A stretch of DNA of 40,381 nt, from positions 1 through 40,381 of the forward strand of contig JAOAKO010000006.1 in assembly GCA_026413625.1 (NCBI GenBank), written 5' to 3'. A model generated the notes under the pieces. The model was not told the DNA's origin. It did not search any database and saw only the letters and a program-made list of their open reading frames with translations. The DNA comes from Microcaldota archaeon (lineage in GTDB: Archaea > Micrarchaeota > Micrarchaeia > CABMEP01). How positions within the stretch are numbered: position 1 is the stretch's first letter; the number at the start of each line of letters is the position of its first letter. Both the position numbers and the translations under genes were made by a program. Shown here in pieces: positions 25,176 to 34,162 of the stretch.

Positions 25176-27842
25176 TCAGTCAGTCTTGCTCACCTTAATT
25201 TTTCCTTTCTGCTTTTCCTTAATGGTTGCTTGGGCGCATGACAGTCTTGCTATCGGAACCCTGTATTGAGAGCAGCTGACATAATCTAATCCTACGCCAT
25301 GGTAAAAGTGTATCGAATTAGGCTCTCCTCCAGTTTCTCCGCAAACTCCTGTCTTTAAGTTCTTTCTTGTTGACCTTCCTAATTTAACAGCCATGTCGAC
25401 AAGCTTTCCTACTCCGTAATCTACTACTTCAAACGGATTGTCTTTGTATATTTCTTTGCTGAGATAGAGCTGCAAGAATTTGGATTCTGCGTCGTCTCTG
25501 CTGAAACCAAGGGTGGTTTGAGTAAGGTCGTTTGTTCCAAAAGAGAAGAACTCCGCTTCCTGCGCGATTTCGTCAGCTGTTAATGCGGCCCTTGGAATTT
25601 CAATCATTGTTCCTATCGTGTAGTTGAGCTTTACTTTTTCTCTCGCCAATATCTCATCAGCTGTCTTCTTTATTATAGGCTTGAGTATTTTCAGTTCATT
25701 CACGTTTCCTATCAGCGGAACCATCACCTCAACAATAGGATTCTTTCCGTCTTTCTTAAGCTTGGCCGCTGCTTCAAAGATTGCTGAAACCTGCATCTCA
25801 TAAATTTCAGGATATGTGATTCCAAGCCTCGAACCCCTGTGCCCGAGCATCGGATTGAATTCTTGAAGCTCTCTCACTTTCTTTAGCAGAATTTGCTTCT
25901 CCTCAATAACTCTCTCATCCACTTTCTTTGAGCTAAGCTCTGCTATCTCTGCGAGGAGTTCCTCCAATTTCGGAAGGAATTCGTGAAGTGGCGGGTCAAG
26001 CAAGCGAACTGTCACAGGCAGCCCGTCCATCGCCAAAAATATTTCATAAAAGTCCTTTACCTGAAATTCCTTAAGCTTTGCAAGCCATTTCTTTCTTTCC
26101 TCTGCAGTCTCTGACAGAATCATTTTCTGCACGATCGGCAATCTTTCAGGATCGTTAAACATTCTTTCAGTTCTGCACAAACCTATTCCCTTTGCGCCGA
26201 ACTTCCTTGCTCCCTTTGCTGCGGAGGGAGTGTCTGCATTCGCTCTAACCTTCATTCTTGCCGCAGAGTCGCACCAGCTTAAGAAAGTGTCGAACTCTCC
26301 AGAAATGGTGGGCTCTATAAGCCTAACCTCCCCTTCTATAACGTTTCCCGTTGAGCCGTCTATTGTTATAATGTCCCCTTCTTTAAACACCTTTCCGTTT
26401 ATTGTCAAAGTCTTCTTATCAAGATCTACCTTTGCAGCCTCGCATCCAACTACAGACGGAAGGCCCAGGCCTCTTGCTACTACCGCGGCATGGCAGGTCA
26501 TTCCTCCTCTGCTTGTTAGGATTCCTTGCGAGGCAATCATCCCATGGATGTCGTCCGGCGTTGTTTCTACTGCAACTAACATTACCTTTTCCTTCTTTCC
26601 AAGCTCTGCAGCCTCATCTGCTGTGAAAACAATCTTGCCTGTTGCAGCGCCAGGACTTGCTGGAAGTCCCTTTGCAATGGGCGATACCTTTACGCTTGGA
26701 TCTATTTGCCTATGCAGAAGCTGATCAATTTGGGATGGGCTAACTCGCATTATTGCTTCTTCTTTATTTATCAATCCCTCTTTAACCATATCAACTGCTA
26801 TCTTAACTGCTGCGGCTGCAGTTCTTTTTCCAGCTCTTGTTTGCAGCATCCATAACTTTCCGTTCTCGATTGTAAACTCCATATCCTGCATTTCCCTATA
26901 ATGTTTCTCTAAAAGCTTTGCAATTCTTTCAAGTTCCTTATATGCCTTAGGCATCTCCCTTTTCATCTTTTCTATTGGCTGTGGAGTTCTTATCCCTGCA
27001 ACTACATCCTCACCCTGCGCGTTTATCAGATACTCTCCATAAAGTTTCTTTTCTCCTGTTGATGGATTCCTTGTAAACGCTACGCCCGTACCGCTATTTT
27101 GGCCTGTGTTTCCAAATACCATCGCCTGGATTACCACTGCGGTGCCCATGTCGTGCGGAATTTTATAGATATTTCTATATGTAATCGCCCTGGGATTGTT
27201 CCATGAGTTGAAGACCGCCTCGACTGCCAACATCAGCTGCTCATGAGGGTCGTCTGGAAATCCTTTTCCTGTTTCTTCGTGAACTAGATGCCTGAATTTT
27301 GATATTATCTCCTTAAGCTCATCCACTGTCAATTCTATGTCCTGTTTCCTTCCATGCTCTTCTTTCACTGAGTCAAATATCTTGTCGAATTTTTCCTTTT
27401 TAATCTCCAATACAACCTCTCCAAACATTTGGATTAATCTCCTGTACGCGTCATATGCGGTTCTTTCATTGGTATTCTTTGCGAAACCAACAACTGTTTT
27501 GTCATTTAAACCGAGATTAAGAATGGTGTCCATCATCCCGGGCATTGAGACTGGAGCGCCGGACCTTACTGAAACAAGCAGTGGATTCTTTTCGTCTCCA
27601 AATTTCTTTCCGACCTGTCTCTCGACATAAGCAAGTGCTTTAAATATCTCAGCTCTTAAATCCTTGGATATCTTCTTTGTCTTCTGATAGATAAGGCATT
27701 GTTCTGTTGTTACAACTATTCCGGGAGGAACCGGCAATCCGATTCTCGTCATTTCAGACAACTCACAACCCTTTCCTCCAAGAATCTGCCTCATCTGGCT
27801 TGAACCTTCCTTAAACTGATATACTGCCTTAGTCTTTGCCAT
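25176..27842 (-). CDS. ppdK: Pyruvate, phosphate dikinase
   Basis: The 888-aa enzyme interconverts pyruvate, ATP and Pi with PEP, AMP and PPi. The ATP-grasp domain starts with GGKGCELSEMTRIGLPVPPG and has VSVRSGAPVSMPGMMDTILNLG. The phosphohistidine domain has GGMTCHAAVVARGLGLPSVVG with catalytic His451. The PEP-binding barrel shows GIGLCRTERMF, GHRGSRLGITYPEIYEMQ, FSFGTNDLTQTTLGFSRDD and GVCGETGGEPNS. All motifs and full length are present. GGAGG is 7 nt before the ATG. It is monocistronic and would let the cell make PEP or gain extra ATP equivalents from PPi in glycolysis. Confidence 0.97.
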   Translation of the reverse strand: MAKTKAVYQFKEGSSQMRQILGGKGCELSEMTRIGLPVPPGIVVTTEQCLIYQKTKKISKDLRAEIFKALAYVERQVGKKFGDEKNPLLVSVRSGAPVSMPGMMDTILNLGLNDKTVVGFAKNTNERTAYDAYRRLIQMFGEVVLEIKKEKFDKIFDSVKEEHGRKQDIELTVDELKEIISKFRHLVHEETGKGFPDDPHEQLMLAVEAVFNSWNNPRAITYRNIYKIPHDMGTAVVIQAMVFGNTGQNSGTGVAFTRNPSTGEKKLYGEYLINAQGEDVVAGIRTPQPIEKMKREMPKAYKELERIAKLLEKHYREMQDMEFTIENGKLWMLQTRAGKRTAAAAVKIAVDMVKEGLINKEEAIMRVSPSQIDQLLHRQIDPSVKVSPIAKGLPASPGAATGKIVFTADEAAELGKKEKVMLVAVETTPDDIHGMIASQGILTSRGGMTCHAAVVARGLGLPSVVGCEAAKVDLDKKTLTINGKVFKEGDIITIDGSTGNVIEGEVRLIEPTISGEFDTFLSWCDSAARMKVRANADTPSAAKGARKFGAKGIGLCRTERMFNDPERLPIVQKMILSETAEERKKWLAKLKEFQVKDFYEIFLAMDGLPVTVRLLDPPLHEFLPKLEELLAEIAELSSKKVDERVIEEKQILLKKVRELQEFNPMLGHRGSRLGITYPEIYEMQVSAIFEAAAKLKKDGKNPIVEVMVPLIGNVNELKILKPIIKKTADEILAREKVKLNYTIGTMIEIPRAALTADEIAQEAEFFSFGTNDLTQTTLGFSRDDAESKFLQLYLSKEIYKDNPFEVVDYGVGKLVDMAVKLGRSTRKNLKTGVCGETGGEPNSIHFYHGVGLDYVSCSQYRVPIARLSCAQATIKEKQKGKIKVSKTD

Positions 27843-27965
27843 GTTTAACCCTCCTTAATTAGTATTTTAAAATAAGTAATAATTAATAAATAGAAAGAAA
27901 TATAAAGCTTGAATGATTGTAATTCTATAAATAGTGTCATGTTTAATTAGGCAAGCTGTGGTTTT

Positions 27966-28415
27966 ATGGAAAAATTTAGATTCATGGATGAGCCTGGCAG
28001 ATCTCCAGAAAGCGGCAAGTTCGGTTCCCCAATGCAAGACAAACTCGAAATAGTTGACTTTCTTCCTTTGATAAGAAAATTAGAAGAGAATAAAGGAAAG
28101 ATTAACAAGGACGAGAGATTAGAGAACGGAATAATTGCGGAAAAAGCCATAAACATACTCGTAGACAGGGGAGCGAGATGGTGCGTAAAAAACTCCTATA
28201 TGGTATGGAATCCATATCTTCAAATAATCAGGAAAAAAATAGTTCACAAAAATGAAAAGATAACAATAGAAGACATGGCTCTGATTAAGACAATAAATGC
28301 AGTATTGAATCCGCATAAGATAAACGAAACATTCAGCAGAAATCACAACATGTCACCGCATGAAACATATAAATTCTATTTGAATGACCTTAAAGCAAAA
28401 AATCCAAAATGGTAA
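27966..28415 (+). CDS. Hypothetical protein, first gene of the metallopeptidase/HTH operon
   Basis: I do not recognise this 149-aa protein. It has no signal peptide, membrane helix or Cys pair. It begins with a Pro/Gly-rich segment (EPGRSPESGKFGSP), then turns helical and basic (LPLIRKLEENKGK, ENGIIAEKAINILVDRGARWC, YLQIIRKKIVHKNEKITIEDM). It could bind nucleic acid or protein, but nothing decides this. It precedes the metallopeptidase by 44 nt and is divergent from ppdK. TATAAA elements at 27900-27905 and 27928-27933 are candidate promoters. Confidence 0.7.
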   Translation: MEKFRFMDEPGRSPESGKFGSPMQDKLEIVDFLPLIRKLEENKGKINKDERLENGIIAEKAINILVDRGARWCVKNSYMVWNPYLQIIRKKIVHKNEKITIEDMALIKTINAVLNPHKINETFSRNHNMSPHETYKFYLNDLKAKNPKW

Positions 28416-28459
28416 GATAAAACTGCAGATTTAAAATAATTCACACTAAATCTTATTTT

Positions 28460-29017
28460 ATGAGATATGAACGGGCGGCCGACTTAGAAGAAAAAATAAG
28501 GGACATTGTTAAAACGCTGGGAATAACACATGTCAATCTTGAAAGAATAGCATGTTTCAGAAGCTATGGAACAAATTCAAGAAGAGTTGTTGCCAGATGC
28601 CATGGATTGCCTAAGGTAATGCAGCTCGGAATGAATACCGATGCTTTTTATGTCATTGAAGTCTTAACTGAGCGCTTTGAAAGAATGAGCGAGGAGGAGC
28701 AAACCAAAGTGCTGATCCACGAACTTCTCCATATACCCAAGTCTTTTGGCGGAGGATTCAGGCAGCACGATTATGTAAACAGAAAAACTGTCGACAAAAT
28801 TTATTCTGAATACAAATTAAGAAAGGAAAGGGATGGGCTAGCAAGCGAATCTCTTGACAGGCTAAGCGAATTGGAAATAGAAAGAATAAAACTGATTAGC
28901 GATGAAAGTAACGAAATAGAGCGCGTCAACAAAGAAGAAAGAAAGGATTGGCTGGCTGAGAAACTGAATAAATTCTTTATGAACAAAAAAGCCGAATACG
29001 AAAAACGGCAAAGGTGA
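28460..29017 (+). CDS. Putative zinc metallopeptidase (HExxH)
   Basis: The 185-aa protein has a central AFYVIEVLTERFERMSEEE followed by LIHELLHIPKSFGGGFRQH, giving His87-Glu88-x2-His91 and a third ligand candidate at His103. This is the pattern of the small archaeal/phage putative-metallopeptidase family. No signal peptide or TM is seen, so it is probably cytoplasmic. The C-terminal 65 residues are a charged helix, likely coiled coil. It overlaps the Shine-Dalgarno of the following membrane-anchored HTH gene, so the two are translated together. Substrate unknown. Confidence 0.83.
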   Translation: MRYERAADLEEKIRDIVKTLGITHVNLERIACFRSYGTNSRRVVARCHGLPKVMQLGMNTDAFYVIEVLTERFERMSEEEQTKVLIHELLHIPKSFGGGFRQHDYVNRKTVDKIYSEYKLRKERDGLASESLDRLSELEIERIKLISDESNEIERVNKEERKDWLAEKLNKFFMNKKAEYEKRQR

Positions 29018-29022
29018 ATAAT

Positions 29023-29469
29023 ATGGACAATAAGACTATAGCAATCTTAATTGCATTAAGCGGTGCAATCGGCGCAGTAACCAGTTTTGGCTTAATGTAT
29101 CTCATCCCAATTTCTTGCCCTTCTGTAATGGAATGGTATCACCAGGCGTTGATCTTCCTGATTCCTATCTTTTTAATTATATTTAGTCTTGGCGTATACA
29201 TTTTCTTCAAGCCTGAAACAATAAAGATAAAAAGAGTCATAAAGACAGGACGGATAGAAAAGATATTAACCCCTGAAGAAATAAAAATTATAGAATACCT
29301 TAAAGGAAAAGAATCTCCGACACAAGCGGACATAAGAAAAGACCTGAACGTTCCAAGGGCAACGCTTTCTGTGCTGCTTAGCAGAATGGAAAAAAGAAAT
29401 ATAATAAAAAGGGAAAAGATCGGAAAGAAAAACTATGTCAAACTTATTTTTGGTATTAGCCGTAAATAA
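29023..29469 (+). CDS. Membrane-anchored winged-helix transcription regulator
   Basis: The 148-aa protein has two N-terminal TMs (about 5-28 and 40-63) with a short external loop containing Cys, then a cytoplasmic winged helix: LTPEEIKIIEYLKGKESPTQ, ADIRKDLNVPRATLSVLLSR (recognition helix) and the wing REKIGKKNYVKL. The arrangement resembles archaeal membrane-bound MarR/TrmB-type regulators that sense envelope signals. AGGTGA at 29012-29017 serves the ATG at 29023 and contains the stop of the metallopeptidase gene. Just downstream lies the repeat-rich operator of the copper island, a possible target. Confidence 0.83.
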   Translation: MDNKTIAILIALSGAIGAVTSFGLMYLIPISCPSVMEWYHQALIFLIPIFLIIFSLGVYIFFKPETIKIKRVIKTGRIEKILTPEEIKIIEYLKGKESPTQADIRKDLNVPRATLSVLLSRMEKRNIIKREKIGKKNYVKLIFGISRK

Positions 29470-29471
29470 AA

Positions 29472-29526
29472 TGAACGAATCGGAACAAACGATCGTTCAT
29501 GATCGTTCAGAAATTGTTCGGACAAT
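29472..29526 (+). promoter_or_regulatory. Repeat-rich operator upstream of the copper island
   Basis: TGAACGA (29472-29478) is matched in inverse by TCGTTCA at 29493-29499 and again at 29503-29509. The last two lie in direct repeats GATCGTTCA with 10-bp spacing (29491 and 29501). An inverted repeat ATTGT-TCGG-ACAAT (29513-29526) follows and abuts the TATA box. Repeats on one helical face next to box A are typical of a repressor or activator site. The binding factor is unknown; the upstream HTH gene is the first candidate. Confidence 0.6.
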
Positions 29527-29529
29527 AAT

Positions 29530-29538
29530 GTATAAATT
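29530..29538 (+). promoter_or_regulatory. Box A of the copper island (leaderless start)
   Basis: GTATAAATT lies 22-30 nt before the ATG at 29560, the normal distance from box A to the transcription start. No Shine-Dalgarno is present, so the mRNA is probably leaderless. Confidence 0.55.
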
Positions 29539-29559
29539 AATTAATATGCATATACTTGC

Positions 29560-30810
29560 ATGAAAAAAATAGAACCTGAACACCAAACCGCAGATGAGTG
29601 TTATAAAACAGATAAAAACAGTCCGAATAAGAGCCATAAAAATGAAGATACAACAGCAAAACCCGATACTGAAATTATAGGCAAAATGAAAAAAATTGCA
29701 TTCTGGGGTTTTGTTTTTATTGGATTATATCTGATTATTAGCAACTTGCCGATATTTGCTCCCAAAGAAATTGATCCGAAGGCGGGATTGCTGATAGTAT
29801 TTTTCGTAGGATTTCTGACCAGCTTTCATTGCATAGGAATGTGCAGCGGATTAATCCTTGCATATTCGACCAATAATGAAGACAAAGGACTTAAGCCCCA
29901 TGCATGCTACAACTTAGGAAGGGTAGTTTCCTATACTGCATTAGGAGTTCTCTTGGGATTCATCGGCTCGGTTATTGCAATCACGGATCAGATACGAGGT
30001 TTTATCTCGCTCCTAGCTGGAATTTTCTTATTTTTATATGGATTAAGCATATTCTATCCAAAACTAAGAAAGTACACAATAATCCCTTCATTTAATATAT
30101 CACATAAGATTACAAAAAATCCCACCCTTATCGGACTGCTAAACGGATTTATGCCTTGCGGACCCCTACAAGCTATGCTGATATACTCTGCTGGAACTGG
30201 CAGCCCAATTCAGGGCGGTCTTACTATGCTTGCATTCGCTTTGGGTACTGTTCCTTTGATGTTCTTGGCTGGAGCGACTTTTACTAGAATAAATATGAAA
30301 TTGGCTTCAAACGCCACAAAATTTGCAAGCCTTCTTATGATAGTTCTCGGAATAATAATGCTGCAAAGGAGCGCTTTGTTGCTTGGCTTGCAGCTCCCCA
30401 TAGTCAACAACTATTCCTTTCTACAATCAGTTCACCAATCCGACTCATTCAAAGATGGGTATCAAACAATTTATATGAATATTACAAAGTATGGGTGGGA
30501 GCCAAGTACATTGCTTGTTGTAAAGGGCGTACCTGTTCGCTGGGTTGTAACTGCAAACGAATTGAATTATTGCAACAAAGGAATTAAAGTGCCAAAATTA
30601 GGAATAAGCTATACATTTAGCGCAAACGGAGAGCAAAAAATATTTGAATTCACTCCAAATGAAACTGGCACAATTTATTTCACCTGCTGGATGGGGATGA
30701 TACCTGGTGAAATCAAAGTTGTAGAGTCTGTCAGTGACCTAAATAAAACAAATACAACTGCAGCTCGTGGGACAAGCGGATGCGGATGCGGCGGCGGATG
30801 CCACATCTAG
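29560..30810 (+). CDS. SafE/DsbD-like membrane transporter fused to a cupredoxin domain
   Basis: The 416-aa protein has a polar N-terminus (1-42), a lead TM, then the six-TM SafE/UreH-like (DsbD_2) domain with FHCIGMCSG (about 89-97) and GFMPCGPLQ (about 196-204), the cysteines expected to relay electrons or bind metal. From about residue 300 a cupredoxin-like domain follows (YGWEPSTLLVVKGVPVRW, ELNYCNKGIKVPKLG, YFTCWMGMIPGEIKV), with Cys and Met as likely copper ligands. The tail SGCGCGGGCHI adds four cysteines. Bacterial copper-resistance proteins have the same fusion. It is the first gene before CopZ-like, DsbA-like and CopA, so copper handling at the envelope is likely. Confidence 0.85.
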   Translation: MKKIEPEHQTADECYKTDKNSPNKSHKNEDTTAKPDTEIIGKMKKIAFWGFVFIGLYLIISNLPIFAPKEIDPKAGLLIVFFVGFLTSFHCIGMCSGLILAYSTNNEDKGLKPHACYNLGRVVSYTALGVLLGFIGSVIAITDQIRGFISLLAGIFLFLYGLSIFYPKLRKYTIIPSFNISHKITKNPTLIGLLNGFMPCGPLQAMLIYSAGTGSPIQGGLTMLAFALGTVPLMFLAGATFTRINMKLASNATKFASLLMIVLGIIMLQRSALLLGLQLPIVNNYSFLQSVHQSDSFKDGYQTIYMNITKYGWEPSTLLVVKGVPVRWVVTANELNYCNKGIKVPKLGISYTFSANGEQKIFEFTPNETGTIYFTCWMGMIPGEIKVVESVSDLNKTNTTAARGTSGCGCGGGCHI

Positions 30811-30824
30811 AATGAGGGGTAGTG

Positions 30825-31085
30825 ATGAGATCGGTGCTGAAAGTGAAAATGCATTGCATTGGATGCGAAAAGACTTTAGAAAACGAAATATCCAGACTGG
30901 ATGGAGTGAAAAATGTAAAGGCGAATTATGTTGAAAACCAAGTTATAGTAGACTTCAATGAAAGATTAATCAATTTGAATAAAATAAAAGAAAAATTAGA
31001 AGAAATTGGATACGAAACGGATGCTAAGAAAAATCTGACAGAGAACAATAAGAAAAAAACAATATTTGATATTTTTAAGAGATGA
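30825..31085 (+). CDS. Heavy-metal-associated copper chaperone (CopZ-like)
   Basis: The 86-aa protein is a single HMA domain: VLKVKMHCIGCEKTLENEI with the metal-binding CIGC, followed by VKNVKANYVENQVIVDF and the KEKLEEIGYET end of the ferredoxin-like fold, plus a Lys-rich tail. It would carry Cu(I) to CopA or to the cupredoxin protein. ATG at 30825 follows GAGGGGT; the alternative GTG at 30822 is less likely. The gap from the upstream gene is 14 nt. Confidence 0.9.
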   Translation: MRSVLKVKMHCIGCEKTLENEISRLDGVKNVKANYVENQVIVDFNERLINLNKIKEKLEEIGYETDAKKNLTENNKKKTIFDIFKR

Positions 31086-31100
31086 CGACAAGGTGAGATC

Positions 31101-31916
31101 ATGGAATCTGGAATAGATAAAATGAATGAACATAAGGATGAAGGAGGAAAGACGGGAAAATTTGGTGCAAACATTTCTCTGATTTTATTCTTTATTTTTG
31201 GGATAGCAATCGTTGGCACATTGTATATGAATTATGACTTGAGCAAAAAAGTCAGTTCACTAAGCAGCGAGATAACTGCATTGAAGAATGAAACAACTTA
31301 CTTGAAGAATTCGTTGACGACAAGCCCGATAGATTTAAATAAGAAAATAAACGATTCGAATGTTAGCTCAAAATTAGTAATGTTTGGAAACTATACTTTT
31401 GATTTAACTGGACTGGAACCCCGTGGAAATCCTGATGCTCCGATAACCATAATCGAATACAGCGATTTTCAATGCCCATTCTGTAGCAAAGTTCAACCCA
31501 CAATTGAACAAATATTGAAAGACTATGATGGCAAAGTTAAAATTTATTATGAACAATTCCCTCTGACACAAATTCACCCTAATGCCCAAAAGGCAGCAGA
31601 GGCGTCTTTATTAGCTGCAGAACAAGGTAAATTCTGGGAATATCATGATATACTATTCAAGAACCAAGATAAACTAGACGTTAAATATCTAAAGGAATAT
31701 GCTTCACAATTGGGTTTGGATGCTGAGAAATTTAACTACGGGTTGGATTCTGGAATTAAGGCGCAGACAGTAAATAAAAACCTGCAAGAAGGAATAAAAA
31801 ACGGCGTACAGGGAACGCCTACATTCTTTATCAACGGCCATATCTTAACTGGTGCACAACCCTACTCCGTATTCAAGCAAATAATAGATTCAGAATTAAA
31901 TAGATTAGAACAGTGA
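31101..31916 (+). CDS. DsbA/BdbD-like membrane-anchored thiol oxidoreductase
   Basis: The 271-aa protein has one N-terminal TM (about 23-43), a short coiled coil, and a thioredoxin-fold domain with IEYSDFQCPFCSKVQP (active Cys125 and Cys128), FWEYHDILFKNQDKL, and the cis-Pro loop VQGTPTFFING. The catalytic domain faces outside. It likely forms or isomerises disulfides in secreted proteins, perhaps supplied with electrons by the SafE-like protein or used against copper-induced misoxidation. AGGTGAGATC directly precedes the ATG. Confidence 0.9.
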   Translation: MESGIDKMNEHKDEGGKTGKFGANISLILFFIFGIAIVGTLYMNYDLSKKVSSLSSEITALKNETTYLKNSLTTSPIDLNKKINDSNVSSKLVMFGNYTFDLTGLEPRGNPDAPITIIEYSDFQCPFCSKVQPTIEQILKDYDGKVKIYYEQFPLTQIHPNAQKAAEASLLAAEQGKFWEYHDILFKNQDKLDVKYLKEYASQLGLDAEKFNYGLDSGIKAQTVNKNLQEGIKNGVQGTPTFFINGHILTGAQPYSVFKQIIDSELNRLEQ

Positions 31917-31965
31917 TATTAATGTATTTAAAAGATTAATTATAATAAGACTTTAAGGGTTGTCT

Positions 31966-34146
31966 ATGAAAAAAATAACATTTGTGATAAGCGGAATGCA
32001 TTGTGTGAATTGCGCAAGAACAATAGAAAGGAATGTTAAAAGGCTGAAAGGAATCAAGAACGCAACTGTTAACTTCGCATCCGACACGGCATATGTTGAA
32101 TTTGACGATACGAAAGCTACAGTTGAGGAGATAAGGGAAATGGTTTCAGATGCTGGATACAGCGCGAAAGAAGTAAAATCTGCGATGGAAATAAGCGATA
32201 TAATAACTTCAACTAAAGAAAAAGAAATAGGGGAGTTAAGAAACAAGTTAATAATCAGTATAATACTAAGCATCCCGATTGCAGCATTAAGCATGTGGAC
32301 AGATCTTCAAATAGAAAACAAAAAAATGCTGATGTTTTTGCTTGCTACTCCGGTCCAGCTATGGATAGGTTGGATATTCTATAAGGGCACGTATGCCGCA
32401 TTAAGAAATAGAACCGCAAACATGGATACGCTGATCGCGATAGGCACCTCCGCAGCTTATCTCTACAGCATTGCCAACACTTTCTTTCTTGAAGGGGAGG
32501 TGTTTTATGAAACATCGGCATTGCTAATCACGTTTGTTCTCTTAGGCAAATATCTGGAAAAAATGACAAAGGGAAAGGCTGGAGAGGCGATTAAAAAGCT
32601 GATTGAAATAAGACCTAAAACTGCAATGATCTTGAGGAATGGAAGGGAAATCGAAGTTTCTATAGAAAAAGTTAGAGTTGGAGATATTGTTGTCATACGT
32701 CCTGGAGAAAGAATTCCAGTGGATGGGGTTGTCATAAAAGGATACTCTTCTGTTGATGAAAGTATGATAACGGGGGAGAGCATTCCTGCAGAGAAAAGCA
32801 AGGGCTCAAAAGTGATTGGCGGAACTATTAATAAGCACGGCAGTTTGATTATAAAAGCAACAAAAGTCGGAGAGGACTCAGTATTATCAAGGATAATTTC
32901 ATTCATAAAAGAAGCTCAGCTTACGAAAGCAGAAATAGAAACATTTGCGGACAGGGTGTCATCGTATTTCGTACCTGCAGTTGTTACATTTTCCGCAATA
33001 ACCTTTGTTACATGGTACTTCCTATTTAATGCTGGACTTACCTTCAGCCTTATGACTGCGGTTGCTGTTCTTGTGATCGCGTGCCCTTGCGCTTTAGGGC
33101 TTGCTACTCCGACAGCGGTAATGGTAGGAGTTGGAAAGGGAGCGGAAAAAGGAATCTTAATAAGAGGCGGGGAGGCTCTAGAAAAGATTGAAAGGGTTAC
33201 GACGATCGTATTTGACAAGACTGGAACCCTGACGGAAGGAAAGCCGAGGGTTACAGATGTTATCACTGAAGAAAAAGCAGGGATGAATGAAAAAGAACTG
33301 ATAAAATATGCAGCTATTGCGGAAAAAAGGTCTGAACATCCGCTCGCAGATGCGATATTGGAATATGCAAGGAATAAAAAAATAAAAGTGTCAGATCCGG
33401 ACAAATTTGAAACCTTTCCAGGGGGAGGAATAAAAGCAGTCCATTCAAATAAGGAAATAATTTTAGGGAACACAAGATTTATAGAAAAGCAAGGAATCAG
33501 ATACAAAAGGAAGACGGTAGAGGATTTAGAGAAGCTCGGTAGGACGGTAGCTATAATCGCAGTTAACAAAAATGTAATTGGATATGTTGGAATATCTGAT
33601 AAATTAAGGACAGAAGCAAAACAAGTTGTATCCGAACTTAAAGGAATGCGCAAAAGAGTTGTTCTGCTGACTGGTGACAACAAGAGAACGGCCATGGCAA
33701 TAGCAAAGGAGGCGGGAATAGACGATGTAATATCGGAGGTAGGTCCGGAGGAAAAGGCAAGCGTAATAAAGAAACTTCAAGACGAAGGAGAGTTTGTAGC
33801 AATGGTAGGGGATGGAATAAACGATGCTCCTGCATTAGCGAAAGCAAACGTCGCAATTGTAATGGGAAGCGGAAGCGATATTGCTATTGAGACCGGCGAG
33901 ATAATACTTATGAGAAGCAAGCCGAGCGACATATTGACGGCATTTAAGCTTAGCAAAGCAACAATTAATAAAATAAGGCAAAATATGTTCTGGGCATTGA
34001 TTTATAATGTACTTGGAATACCGATCGCTGCAGGTGTTCTTGTTTCATACGGAATAACATTAAAGCCGGAAATTGCTGGATTAGCCATGGCATTAAGCTC
34101 AGTGTCGGTCGTTACAAATTCATTGCTGCTCAGAACTTTCAGATAA
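31966..34146 (+). CDS. copA: Cu(I)-exporting P-type ATPase CopA
   Basis: The 726-aa P1B-1 ATPase has one HMA domain (MHCVNC, Cys13 and Cys16), eight TMs, TGES at 269-272, the CPC metal site at 373-375 (ACPCALGLATP), DKTGTLT with phosphorylated Asp417, SEHPLA in the N domain and GDGINDAPAL from 615. Every catalytic motif is intact. It exports Cu(I) or Ag(I). ATG at 31966 follows GGGT; an in-frame TTG at 31960 is less likely. It is the last gene of the copper island and converges with the pilin-like operon, 16 nt away. Confidence 0.95.
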   Translation: MKKITFVISGMHCVNCARTIERNVKRLKGIKNATVNFASDTAYVEFDDTKATVEEIREMVSDAGYSAKEVKSAMEISDIITSTKEKEIGELRNKLIISIILSIPIAALSMWTDLQIENKKMLMFLLATPVQLWIGWIFYKGTYAALRNRTANMDTLIAIGTSAAYLYSIANTFFLEGEVFYETSALLITFVLLGKYLEKMTKGKAGEAIKKLIEIRPKTAMILRNGREIEVSIEKVRVGDIVVIRPGERIPVDGVVIKGYSSVDESMITGESIPAEKSKGSKVIGGTINKHGSLIIKATKVGEDSVLSRIISFIKEAQLTKAEIETFADRVSSYFVPAVVTFSAITFVTWYFLFNAGLTFSLMTAVAVLVIACPCALGLATPTAVMVGVGKGAEKGILIRGGEALEKIERVTTIVFDKTGTLTEGKPRVTDVITEEKAGMNEKELIKYAAIAEKRSEHPLADAILEYARNKKIKVSDPDKFETFPGGGIKAVHSNKEIILGNTRFIEKQGIRYKRKTVEDLEKLGRTVAIIAVNKNVIGYVGISDKLRTEAKQVVSELKGMRKRVVLLTGDNKRTAMAIAKEAGIDDVISEVGPEEKASVIKKLQDEGEFVAMVGDGINDAPALAKANVAIVMGSGSDIAIETGEIILMRSKPSDILTAFKLSKATINKIRQNMFWALIYNVLGIPIAAGVLVSYGITLKPEIAGLAMALSSVSVVTNSLLLRTFR

Positions 34147-34162
34147 ATGGTCTTAAAACATA

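Noticed and set aside
32916-33695. Antisense open frame (259 codons) in copA
   Set aside because: It covers the CPC and DKTGT coding region of CopA and has the composition of a reverse-complement shadow.
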